A stretch of 8,398 nucleotides of DNA from Chloroflexota bacterium (GTDB taxonomy: Bacteria; Chloroflexota; Chloroflexia; Thermomicrobiales; UBA6265): NCBI GenBank assembly GCA_023424355.1, contig JAFAEA010000282.1, positions 1-8,398 of the forward strand, given 5' to 3'. A program made the translations under genes and the position numbers. Under the pieces are notes generated by a model that worked only from the letters and a program-made list of their open reading frames with translations, ran no database searches and was not told where the DNA came from. Positions 1-6,228 of the stretch are shown piece by piece (the first letter of the stretch is position 1; each line of letters starts with the position of its first letter).

Positions 1-462
1 AGTCAGATTGCTGCCGCCAAACACCGTCCCTTGCATCTGGCTGCGATTGAAATACGCATTGCGCAAGTCACAGGATTCGAACCGCACGTCCTTGAGCGTG
101 CTCTCCTGAATCTGCGTGTGACCCATCTGACAGTTCACAAAACCGCAACGTGCCATGTGGCTGAAGTTCATGCAGGCACCCGTCCACCTGGATTCGACGA
201 CGTCTGCATCTCTCCATCCGGATTCGTCAAACTTCGCATTGGCGGCATCGACGGTATCAAATCGGGATTCCGCAACTCGAAGACCCGGGGCGCCGATGAT
301 CCTCGTTCGATTGAGCTCACACTTCTCGAGCACGATGGATCGACCGGATATCTCTGAACCGACTTCCAGTCTGGTCTGGGAGATTTCAGATTCGTCTCCT
401 ACTTCATCATTTATTGTATACAAAGTTCTCGGTTGGATTCGTTTTCTCAATGTTCCACTCAT
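1..462 (-). CDS. Pentapeptide-repeat protein, 3' end cut by the window edge
   Basis: The 154 visible codons read right to left from an ATG at 462. From about residue 65 the protein falls into a five-residue rhythm with Phe, Leu, Met or Trp at the centre and small or polar residues around it (RFDTVDAANAKFDESGW, then TLKDVRFESCDLRNAYF). This is the right-handed beta-helix pattern of pentapeptide-repeat proteins. The first 60 residues (MSGTLRKRIQ onward) are basic and then mixed, without a signal peptide. The C-terminus lies outside the window. The start overlaps the stop of the DNA glycosylase as ATGA, so the two are very likely translationally coupled. Some family members (Qnr, MfpA) bind DNA gyrase, but most have no known role, and nothing here shows a gyrase link. 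The family call is secure; the function is unknown. Confidence 0.82.
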   Translation of the reverse strand, partial: MSGTLRKRIQPRTLYTINDEVGDESEISQTRLEVGSEISGRSIVLEKCELNRTRIIGAPGLRVAESRFDTVDAANAKFDESGWRDADVVESRWTGACMNFSHMARCGFVNCQMGHTQIQESTLKDVRFESCDLRNAYFNRSQMQGTVFGGSNLT

Positions 463-1250
463 TCGTCGTCCCAGCCCATTCCCAGCAGATTGGTCCACAG
501 TAATCGCGCGGCGATGGAACGCTGCGGACGCCAGCGCTCTGAGAGGGCATCGAGTTCCTTCATCGTCATACCAGGATTGTCGTAGGCGAATCTGGCTGCT
601 CGCAGCAGCGCGACATCACCTTTGGGATAGGCATCTGGATGCCCTACTCCCCACAGCAGGGCGCTGGCAGCTGTCCAGGGGCCCACCATTGGCAAACTGG
701 TGAGATCCTTCATCCAGTCTTCTATCCCTTCTGTTGGAGGATGTGGAATGGAACCGGAGGTGACTTCCCGAGCCACCGCGATCAGCCCCTCGGCGCGCTT
801 CCCTGTGAGACCGATCGATTTGATTTGTTCCACGGTTGAGTCAGCAATCGCTTCTGCTGTTGGAAGGCTGTGAAATTCCCGACCATTGGCCGTTACCGTT
901 TCCGATAGCATCGCGCAGAGACGTCGCTGAAATGCGGCCGCGCTATGCAGGCTCACGGCCTGCCCGGTGATGGAAGTAACCAGCCCCTGCCAGAGTCCTC
1001 CGTCCGTGAGTGGTCGCAATCCGTCAAACTTTTTCGAGAGTGCGGAAATCACGGGATCATCGAACTCTATGTGGCTGAGATTTGGATCCAGATATCTCGA
1101 AGGACTGAGGGCATCCACCTCGTGCACATTGCCGCCATCCACCACAATCACACGCTTCTCGAAAGTTGCGCGATGCGGCGAACCAGTCGGCATCCATCGA
1201 ATGGGTCCAGCAGAGTGCTGGAGTATTCTCTGTGGTTCTGGTGCTGACAT
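459..1250 (-). CDS. AlkA-like DNA-3-methyladenine glycosylase (HhH-GPD superfamily)
   Basis: A 263-residue base-excision-repair enzyme that would remove alkylated purines from DNA. The helix-hairpin-helix plus Gly/Pro/Asp signature spans residues 183-212: LPMVGPWTA, then the catalytic Asp212 in YPKGDVALLRA. Residues 90-104 (LVTSITGQAVSLHSA) match the conserved helix that usually reads IVxQQxSxxAA, and DPVISALSKKFDGLRPL (65-81) is the usual lead-in. The protein is shorter than E. coli AlkA (about 282 aa) at the N-terminus. The reading frame stays open to 1418, but the ATG at 1250 is chosen because GAGGAG lies 5 nt upstream (1256-1261) and the residues before it look non-coding. The next gene, a pentapeptide-repeat protein, overlaps its stop by 4 nt. 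The family is confident; exact substrate range (3-meA, 7-meG, hypoxanthine) cannot be read from sequence. Confidence 0.87.
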   Translation of the reverse strand: MSAPEPQRILQHSAGPIRWMPTGSPHRATFEKRVIVVDGGNVHEVDALSPSRYLDPNLSHIEFDDPVISALSKKFDGLRPLTDGGLWQGLVTSITGQAVSLHSAAAFQRRLCAMLSETVTANGREFHSLPTAEAIADSTVEQIKSIGLTGKRAEGLIAVAREVTSGSIPHPPTEGIEDWMKDLTSLPMVGPWTAASALLWGVGHPDAYPKGDVALLRAARFAYDNPGMTMKELDALSERWRPQRSIAARLLWTNLLGMGWDDE

Positions 1251-1341
1251 CAGTACTCCTCGGTGGGATTCGGTGGCGCAATGCCTACCGTAGCCTAGAA
1301 TAGAACCTATTGGAACCGCCATTCGAAGGACGAGTTCACGT
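1251..1341. promoter_or_regulatory. Divergent intergenic region between the glycosylase and the GH13-like gene
   Basis: These 91 bp must hold promoters for both directions. On the plus strand TAGAAT at 1296-1301 is a good -10 candidate about 40 nt before the TTG start, but no convincing -35 lies 16-18 nt upstream. On the minus strand only a weak TATTCT-type -10 is seen. The ribosome-binding sites are GAGGAG (1256-1261, minus) and GAAGGA (1325-1330, plus). No clear operator palindrome was found. Confidence 0.35.
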
Positions 1342-2037
1342 TTGGACAAGATTATCTGTAACATCGACAACCTGGCGGATCTTGAGGTGCTTGAATCCCT
1401 TGCTGGAGATGCCGGCACCGCTGAACTCGCCAGATTGGGGTTTAATGCGGTTATTCCGCCGGTTTCATCGCAGACGATTCTTGGTCCCCCCGCGGAACCA
1501 GCTGATCACCTGAAAAACGCCCAGAGTCTGGATGAACTGGTCTCGAATCCAGCAGTTTCTTCTGAATCGCTCTGGGACTCGCTTCTCAGTTCGAATCACT
1601 CGGCAAGGCCGATTCGTCTCCATAGCCCCAGCCAGGAGCGCGAACAGGTAGCGCTAATGCTGCAGATGTCTCTCCCGAGGCTGCCGATCTATGATCTGGA
1701 TTCTCGCCTTGTTCCCGGCACAACCTCACATGCCAGTCGAGGTGGACGTGAGTACCGTGAACTCCTGCGTTCTCTCACATTCTGGCGAACCAAATTCCGG
1801 ATCGGCCATGCCAATCCGAGGTTGGTTCACGCTGATGGTTCCGGACTCCTGATCTACATCATCGATTCGTGGCTGATTGCCTTGAACTTCAATAACGAGG
1901 ATGTGAGTGTGGATGTTGGCACCGGTGGAGCCATGTGGCTCATGCTTGCCACGGGGCACGATGTGCATCTGCACGGGAGCTTGTTAGATCTGCCATCGAA
2001 TTCCGGGGCCATTCTGGCCAATGAATTGGCAAGATAA
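1342..2037 (+). CDS. GH13 (alpha-amylase family)-like relic lacking the catalytic barrel core
   Basis: A 231-residue protein with TTG start at 1342 and GAAGGA 11 nt upstream; no ATG or GTG lies between it and the in-frame stop at 1291. The pieces resemble GH13 glucosidases in order. Residues 27-42 (AELARLGFNAVIPPVS) look like the early barrel strand LxxLGVTAIWLPP. Residues 82-92 (LSSNHSARPIR) look like conserved region IV (NHD), with the Asp changed to Ser87. Residues 99-120 look like the usual alpha-helix plus LPGxPxxYYGDE segment with the last part degraded. Residues 137-157 look like YRxLIxLRRxHPALRxG, and 160-231 like the C-terminal beta-sandwich (LIALNFNNEDVSVDV). About 250-300 residues that would carry the nucleophile Asp and acid/base Glu are absent, so it should not cleave glycosides. 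It might be a non-catalytic, perhaps carbohydrate-binding, protein or a decaying remnant. The ORF is intact and the next gene begins 12 nt on, which favours a maintained gene. The homology is my reading by eye. Confidence 0.55.
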   Translation: MDKIICNIDNLADLEVLESLAGDAGTAELARLGFNAVIPPVSSQTILGPPAEPADHLKNAQSLDELVSNPAVSSESLWDSLLSSNHSARPIRLHSPSQEREQVALMLQMSLPRLPIYDLDSRLVPGTTSHASRGGREYRELLRSLTFWRTKFRIGHANPRLVHADGSGLLIYIIDSWLIALNFNNEDVSVDVGTGGAMWLMLATGHDVHLHGSLLDLPSNSGAILANELAR

Positions 2038-2049
2038 GGAACACGATTC

Positions 2050-2832
2050 TTGAAGAACGCAACAATCTCACTTTGGGCCGATTCCGATTTCGCGCGTGCC
2101 ACCGCATCACTCGTGGCACCGCACGCGTCTCATATGGATGGCACTGTGGGCCTGATGCCATCGTCGCTCGATCCGCAGGATCCATTCCTGTCATTGGTCG
2201 TGAAGAACCTCCCCGAGCAAGCACAACCGCTCGTATCATTGCCGGTCACCGGCAATGCAGCGCGGCGAGCGTTTATGACACCAACTGTGCTCGGGCGCTG
2301 GATCGATCGACCGGTGAAATCATCTGATGCGTCGATCAAATCCATTCTGTGGCCCCAAGATCTCGGTCAGGCAGATCACCGCATTGCCGTGGTGGATGTG
2401 GTCGAAATCGCACGCAAGGGCCCGTTTGTGCTGGATTTGGCGGCTCGTTACATCCATCCCCGGCAACGGGCGCGAATGCTCTCCAGCAGCCAGCGTGAGG
2501 CTCAGGCGGCCGAAGTAGCGAGCTCCCTATCCATTGATCTGTTTGCGATCTATCTTGCACAGCGTGAAGGCGTGGTACTCGCCGTGACTACAGACATCAT
2601 CGCCGCCGAGCTCGTCGCTCTGGCGATGAGTGAACTCTGCATCGGCGCCCCGCGGTCGTTTACCGGCCCCTGGGAGGACCCGGTGGTCCAACGAGCGACC
2701 GAGTTGGAACTTGGAGTGTTGTTGCCAAGCCGGATCCATGTGATCCAGGATGGTCCCGAACGCACAAGCCATTGGGCTCAGCGAATTTCCGAACACGTGC
2801 ATTTACGGTTGGGGATTCCAAATAGTCGGTAG
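2050..2832 (+). CDS. Unrecognised 260-aa protein, TTG start
   Basis: I do not recognise this family. The TTG at 2050 is preceded by AAGGAA (2036-2041) with an 8-nt spacer; the Shine-Dalgarno overlaps the TAA of the preceding gene, so the two are probably one operon. The protein has no signal peptide and no clear membrane segment. It is alternating hydrophobic and charged, as in a folded soluble alpha/beta protein: predicted strands around 111-119 (RIAVVDVVEI), 124-131 (GPFVLDLA) and 175-180 (VVLAVT), with helices around 145-172 and 183-196. There is no recognisable nucleotide-binding loop, metal-binding cluster or repeat. Linkage to the GH13-like relic suggests a shared job, but neither gene tells what it is. 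No transcription terminator is visible after it. Confidence 0.7.
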   Translation: MKNATISLWADSDFARATASLVAPHASHMDGTVGLMPSSLDPQDPFLSLVVKNLPEQAQPLVSLPVTGNAARRAFMTPTVLGRWIDRPVKSSDASIKSILWPQDLGQADHRIAVVDVVEIARKGPFVLDLAARYIHPRQRARMLSSSQREAQAAEVASSLSIDLFAIYLAQREGVVLAVTTDIIAAELVALAMSELCIGAPRSFTGPWEDPVVQRATELELGVLLPSRIHVIQDGPERTSHWAQRISEHVHLRLGIPNSR

Positions 2833-2882
2833 CGCCGACACCGATACATTCTGTACAATAAGTTCATGGGGAACGCTCAACG
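2833..2882 (+). promoter_or_regulatory. Possible promoter and leader for the small ORF and PLD-like gene
   Basis: TACAAT at 2854-2859 matches a -10 box (5 of 6), but no good -35 lies at the proper distance (CCGACA at 2835-2840 is only 13 nt away). A six-codon reading frame, ATG at 2866 to TGA at 2886, encodes MGNAQR and overlaps the start of the next ORF as ATGA. GGGG at 2868-2871 could serve as the Shine-Dalgarno for the ATG at 2883. Confidence 0.25.
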
Positions 2883-3041
2883 ATGAGCCTGAAACTGGAG
2901 AGAATGTTCAGTTGTGGTCCGGAAAATGATGCGGACCTGTCAGGAATTTTGTTGATGCTTGATGCAATTCGTGAATGGTTGAAGCGGCTCACTGGAACAC
3001 CAAAACTGGTTCCGGTTAGAGTGCCAACTCACCGCCGTTAG
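2883..3041 (+). CDS. Small 52-aa ORF preceding the PLD-like gene
   Basis: ATG at 2883 to TAG at 3039-3041. The peptide begins MSLKLERMFSCGPENDADLS, then has a likely amphipathic helix (GILLMLDAIREWLKRL) and a basic tail ending PVRVPTHRR. No family is recognised. It fills the gap between the unknown 260-aa gene and the PLD-like gene, and ends 5 nt before the latter's GTG. That GTG has no Shine-Dalgarno of its own, so ribosomes finishing here may restart on the PLD gene; this coupling is the main argument that the ORF is translated. It could be a small protein in its own right, a leader peptide, or a chance ORF. Confidence 0.42.
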   Translation: MSLKLERMFSCGPENDADLSGILLMLDAIREWLKRLTGTPKLVPVRVPTHRR

Positions 3042-3046
3042 CCACG

Positions 3047-4123
3047 GTGGTTCGAATACTGGCCGCACTCCTTGCGGTGTTGTTGGTTGTTTCGAACCCA
3101 GCAGTCGTTGGTGCGGATCAGTCGGTCACTGATACCTGCCTACACTCTCTCACCCCTCCAACTTCAACTAGTACCGTTCACGTTCAACCAGAGAGCGGAT
3201 ACCAGCCCGTGCTCGATGAAATCGAGTTTGCCCGTTGTTCCATTGATCTCAATATGTACTTCCTCACGGATGCAACCATTTTGGATGCGCTCGACCGTGC
3301 CGAGGCTCGCGGAGTTCGGGTTCGGGTGATTCTGGAACATCAGCCATTCGGAACCTATAGCGATCAACAGGAGATGTTCGATCGACTGATTAGCTTCGGA
3401 GCCGAGGTGCAGTGGTCGCCAGCGGAGTTTCAGTACAGTCACGCCAAATACATGATTGCCGATCAGCAGGTGCTGATTGTTACGAATCAGAATTTCACCG
3501 GTGCAGGATTCAACAGCAATCGAGAGTTCGGATTAGTGACTACACAGCCCGAGCTTGTGCAAGAAGCCGCGATGGTGTTTGAGGCGGATTGGAATCTGCA
3601 GCCCATTCCGGGCCCGATCTCCCACCTGGTGGTGAGCCCCGTCAACTCCAGAGATACTACTCTCTCCCTCATTAACAGCAGCAAACAAAGTATCTGGATG
3701 TACTCCGAAGTTCTGCGGGATGAGGACATAACCACGGCACTTTCCAGTGCTTCGGACCGAGGGGTGGATGTCCGGATTATCGTGAATCCAAGCGCGGATG
3801 AGGATGATGTCCCCTACTTCCTCGATGCCTTGGGACACGGGGTGCAGATACGGGTCATGGAGCGGCCATATGTGCACTCCAAGTTGCTCATAGTGGATGG
3901 ATCGTTGGCACTGGTCGGTTCGCAAAACTATTCCTACACATCGCTCAACCTGAATCGTGAGGTGGGTGTCGTGATCGACGATCCAATCAATCTCGAGCTT
4001 GTCGTTGGTGTGTATCAACAGGATTGGACCCGTAGCGTGCCGGTGGATTCGATCTCTCGATCAACTTCGCCAGAAATCGCCTTGACGCACCCGGGGTGGA
4101 TTGGTAAACTCTCATGCGTCCGA

Positions 4124-4138
<15 letters not shown>
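3047..4138 (+). CDS. Exported phospholipase D-like protein with two HKD motifs
   Basis: A 363-residue PLD-superfamily protein. Residues 1-23 form a signal peptide: a short basic start (MVR), a hydrophobic core (ILAALLAVLLVV) and a small-residue cleavage site near VVGA/DQ. Two HxKxxxxD motifs follow, at H132/K134/D139 (HAKYMIAD) and H277/K279/D284 (HSKLLIVD), each followed by the usual N-containing segment (TNQNF, GSQNY). Both active-site halves are complete, so one chain can form the full site. Bilobed enzymes of this kind include phosphatidyl-transferases, phospholipases and nucleases; the substrate cannot be told apart here. The GTG at 3047 is the only start between the in-frame stop at 3017 and the signal peptide, and it lacks a Shine-Dalgarno. 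The frame ends at a TAA 15 nt inside the tRNA-Gln gene, so the last residues (CVRWRVV) may be incidental read-out rather than fold. Confidence 0.85.
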
Positions 4139-4197
<59 letters not shown>

Positions 4198-4205
4198 AGA
4201 ACCAT

Positions 4206-4233
4206 CCCGGTATCGACAGATACCGGGTTTTTT
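4206..4233 (+). terminator. Strong intrinsic terminator after tRNA-Gln
   Basis: CCCGGTATC (4206-4214) and GATACCGGG (4219-4227) form a perfect 9-bp stem closing a GACA tetraloop, followed directly by six T residues (4228-4233). It ends the tRNA transcript and any read-through from the PLD-like gene. On the minus strand the hairpin lacks a T tract, so it should not act efficiently for the convergent MFS gene. Confidence 0.93.
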
Positions 4234-4246
4234 GTGCCTGTAGCCT

Positions 4247-5518
4247 TCAGGCTGCCGAAGCCGTTTGCCGATTCAATTGCTTCAAATACGGATTGGCGAT
4301 GAGTGCGATGGGTACAAGGAAGTTCACCACCACAAAAATCATCAGGGTAGTTTCCAGCCCAAGAGCATCCAGCAAAAAGCCATAGATCATGATTCCCACC
4401 GGGAATGTACTGGCATTGATGGCGCTGGTGACCCCAAAAACTTTCCCTCTCATTCCAGGCGGCACTCGTTCCTGCATGATGGACTGGCTGAGCGGGTTCA
4501 CTGGCTCCAATGCCACCGCTCCGATAAAGATGGCCAGTGCCACTGCCCACCATGGCGGCACGAAGATGAACACCACAAATGCGAGTGCTCTAACGAGGAA
4601 CCTAAAGATGATCACTCCTCGCCTGGGGAGTCGTTCGCTGAAACCTGCAAACAGAAAGTTCCCGAACAGCGAGCCAATTGCCAGACCAGCAAAGATGTAT
4701 CCCAGATACTCAGCGGATCCGTATTTCTCCTGCACATAGACCTGCAGGATGATTCCATAGATCGGTTCCGCCAGGAACGATCCCAACGTACTGCACAGAA
4801 TCATCCAGAACAGAACCTTGTCGTTGTAAATAAACCTGAATCCACTTCGGATTTCCTCGAGGTACCCTTGCTTCGATTTACTCGATTCTGTGCTGGCATG
4901 GTCAGTATTTATAGAACCGGGGATGAATGCGACAAACAAAAGTGTGGATAAAAAGAATCCAGTGGTGGTGACAAACAGCAGATTTGGCGCACCCAAATAG
5001 GCGATGAGAATACCTGCCAGCGGGGCGCCGATCAGGCTCGCTACTCGCCCGGTGATCATATAGATGGCGTTGGCACGATCCAGCGAAAGCGAAGTGTGTT
5101 CAACCAGCTTCGGATACAAGCTCCTCCGCGCTGTATTGCCAGGTGAATCGAGCAAGGCCCCCAGGAACGCGAACGCCATGACGTGCCAGAACTCGATCCC
5201 GATGGTGAAATGCAGAATCGGAATCATGAGGGTAGAGATTCCGCTGGCTATCTCGGAGACGACAATCGTGCGCCAATACCCGAAACGATCAACGAGCGTA
5301 CCGCCAAGTACACCTGTGACAATCAACGGGATCGTTCCGATAGCCACGGTGAGTGCCGTGTTTGTTGCGCTTCCCGTAGTCGCTAACACGAACCATGGAA
5401 TGGCCAGTGATGCCAGAAAATTTCCCAGGCGAGAAATGGTAGCCGACACCAAAAATGCGATGAGCGGGTTGGTATACGTAGGTTTGCGGGTGTCTTGAGT
5501 TAATGCTGAATTCGACAA
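4247..5518 (-). CDS. MFS transporter, drug/macrolide-efflux type (MFS_3-like)
   Basis: A 423-residue polytopic membrane protein with about 11-12 hydrophobic segments, consistent with the two six-helix bundles of the major facilitator superfamily. Motif A after the second helix is clear at residues 72-84 (GGTLVDRFGYWR). DSPGNTARRSLYPKLV (124-139) matches the conserved DxPxRxxxxPxLV of the MefA/EntS-like (DHA3) branch. A polar central loop lies around 200-225. It should export a small molecule by proton antiport; the substrate cannot be named. The start is TTG at 5518 with AGGA 7 nt upstream (5526-5529); no in-frame ATG gives the full first helix. It lies downstream of, and on the same strand as, the barstar-like gene but with 177 nt between them, so it probably has its own promoter. 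Confidence 0.86.
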   Translation of the reverse strand: MSNSALTQDTRKPTYTNPLIAFLVSATISRLGNFLASLAIPWFVLATTGSATNTALTVAIGTIPLIVTGVLGGTLVDRFGYWRTIVVSEIASGISTLMIPILHFTIGIEFWHVMAFAFLGALLDSPGNTARRSLYPKLVEHTSLSLDRANAIYMITGRVASLIGAPLAGILIAYLGAPNLLFVTTTGFFLSTLLFVAFIPGSINTDHASTESSKSKQGYLEEIRSGFRFIYNDKVLFWMILCSTLGSFLAEPIYGIILQVYVQEKYGSAEYLGYIFAGLAIGSLFGNFLFAGFSERLPRRGVIIFRFLVRALAFVVFIFVPPWWAVALAIFIGAVALEPVNPLSQSIMQERVPPGMRGKVFGVTSAINASTFPVGIMIYGFLLDALGLETTLMIFVVVNFLVPIALIANPYLKQLNRQTASAA

Positions 5519-5695
5519 AAAATCGTCCTGATCCAGCCCCCAGTTTCGGTGCCCCGCATTGTTTGCGAGGCGTGATCTCGATCAGACACATCCCAAATAA
5601 GGAATACAGCCCTGTCCGATCTCGACCAAAATACCACATGACTATAGCGTTTGGGATGAGTGCTCACCACTGGTGCCGCTTGAGCCTTGGTCGAC
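5519..5695 (-). promoter_or_regulatory. Upstream region of the MFS gene with clustered small repeats
   Basis: These 177 bp contain no credible gene. They hold a 12-bp palindrome TGATCTCGATCA (5573-5584, 2-bp centre), a direct repeat GATCTCGA at 5574-5581 and 5618-5625, and a 9-bp inverted pair CATCCCAAA (5589-5597) and TTTGGGATG (5650-5658). An imperfect hairpin GCCCCGC/GCGAGGC (5551-5571 region) lies near the start of the MFS mRNA. On the minus strand TATAGT (5642-5647) is a possible -10, without a clear -35. The arrangement suits a regulated transporter promoter, but no regulator is encoded next to it. Confidence 0.35.
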
Positions 5696-6091
5696 CTACT
5701 CCTCTATCAGGCGGATATTCGGGTGGTCGGCGATGATTTCCAGGATGATATCGAAATACGTGGGATGCCCCGCTCGCTCCAGATTCTCCAGGTCTTGCTG
5801 GATTTTGGCGATATTGAACCGCGTTGGCTGATCCAGCTTGGCGCTAAGGTGACGATGCATGGCATCGTATCCCAAATCGGACCGGCTCTTCTCGAAATTT
5901 CGCCAGATCAGATCTAGTTCCTCGGCTCCACGAATTGGTCCGAATCCTCCATGAAGCACGTCATTGAGAGCATCGAGGCTTTGGCCGATCTTCCAATCCT
6001 CGTCTTCCATGAAGATGCGGTTGATTTCGTCGTAGAAGGTTGGGATATCGTGGAATCGCTCACCATCGATATGAATCCGCGTTCTTGGCAT
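5696..6091 (-). CDS. Barstar-family protein, extended form
   Basis: A 131-residue acidic protein. Residues 5-50 carry the barstar core: strand RIHIDGERF, helix TFYDEINRIFM, then QSLDALNDVLHGGFG, the segment that in barstar presents acidic residues to a ribonuclease active site. It continues with IWRNFEKSRSDLGY (62-75), a helical stretch, and YFDIILEIIADHPNIRLIEE at the end. This layout matches the roughly 130-residue extended barstar group, longer than the 90-residue classical inhibitor. The ATG at 6091 has AAAGAGG 6 nt upstream (6098-6104). Classical barstar binds and silences barnase; no barnase-type ribonuclease is visible in this window. It could guard against toxins from neighbours or have a housekeeping binding role. 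Divergent from the ebo-like genes, with overlapping promoters. Confidence 0.83.
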   Translation of the reverse strand: MPRTRIHIDGERFHDIPTFYDEINRIFMEDEDWKIGQSLDALNDVLHGGFGPIRGAEELDLIWRNFEKSRSDLGYDAMHRHLSAKLDQPTRFNIAKIQQDLENLERAGHPTYFDIILEIIADHPNIRLIEE

Positions 6092-6125
6092 CCATAACCT
6101 CTTTCACCCGGAACTGTATCGGTTG

Positions 6126-6155
6126 ATTCTAATCAAACATTAGCATTTATCTCAG
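6126..6155 (-). promoter_or_regulatory. Candidate promoter of the barstar-like gene
   Basis: On the minus strand CTGAGA (6150-6155) and TAGAAT (6126-6131) are 18 bp apart, matching the sigma70-type boxes at 4 of 6 and 5 of 6 positions. The -10 lies about 35 nt before the start codon at 6091. It overlaps the plus-strand promoter and the CTAAT palindrome. Confidence 0.4.
6129..6143. repeat. Short palindrome CTAAT-CAAAC-ATTAG, possible operator
   Basis: Two perfect 5-bp arms around a 5-bp centre. It covers the -10 of the minus-strand candidate promoter and touches the -35 of the plus-strand one, so a protein bound here could control both directions. The arms are short enough for a chance origin. 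Confidence 0.35.
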
Positions 6156-6168
6156 ATAGCGCGATAAT
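6140..6168 (+). promoter_or_regulatory. Candidate promoter of the ebo-like operon
   Basis: TTAGCA (6140-6145) and GATAAT (6163-6168) with a 17-bp spacer match sigma70-type boxes at 4 of 6 and 5 of 6 positions. Transcription would start near 6175, leaving a leader of about 50 nt before the ATG at 6229. A GCGCGAT/ATCGCGC inverted pair (6159-6165 and 6190-6196) flanks the presumed start site. Confidence 0.45.
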
Positions 6169-6228
6169 GAGTCTGTTGCCGCGGTGAACATCGCGCAGTG
6201 TCATGAGGAAGATTAGAGGCTCCAACGA

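Noticed and set aside
31..703. Plus-strand ORFs of 108 and 182 codons at the left edge
   Set aside because: They oppose the pentapeptide-repeat and glycosylase frames, which have clear family patterns and a coupled start and stop.
2996..3015. GGAAC/GTTCC inverted repeat as a LexA (SOS) box
   Set aside because: Arms are 5 bp with a 10-bp centre that does not match the known LexA consensus, and it lies inside the small ORF, far from a promoter.
3533..4018. Long minus-strand ORF of 161 codons opposite the PLD-like gene
   Set aside because: It lies wholly antisense to the HKD-bearing frame, has no family resemblance and no ribosome site; it is a shadow of the real gene.
4236..4252. Hairpin GCCTG/CAGGC around the MFS stop as a minus-strand terminator
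   Set aside because: Only 5-bp arms and no T tract in the minus direction; too weak to call.
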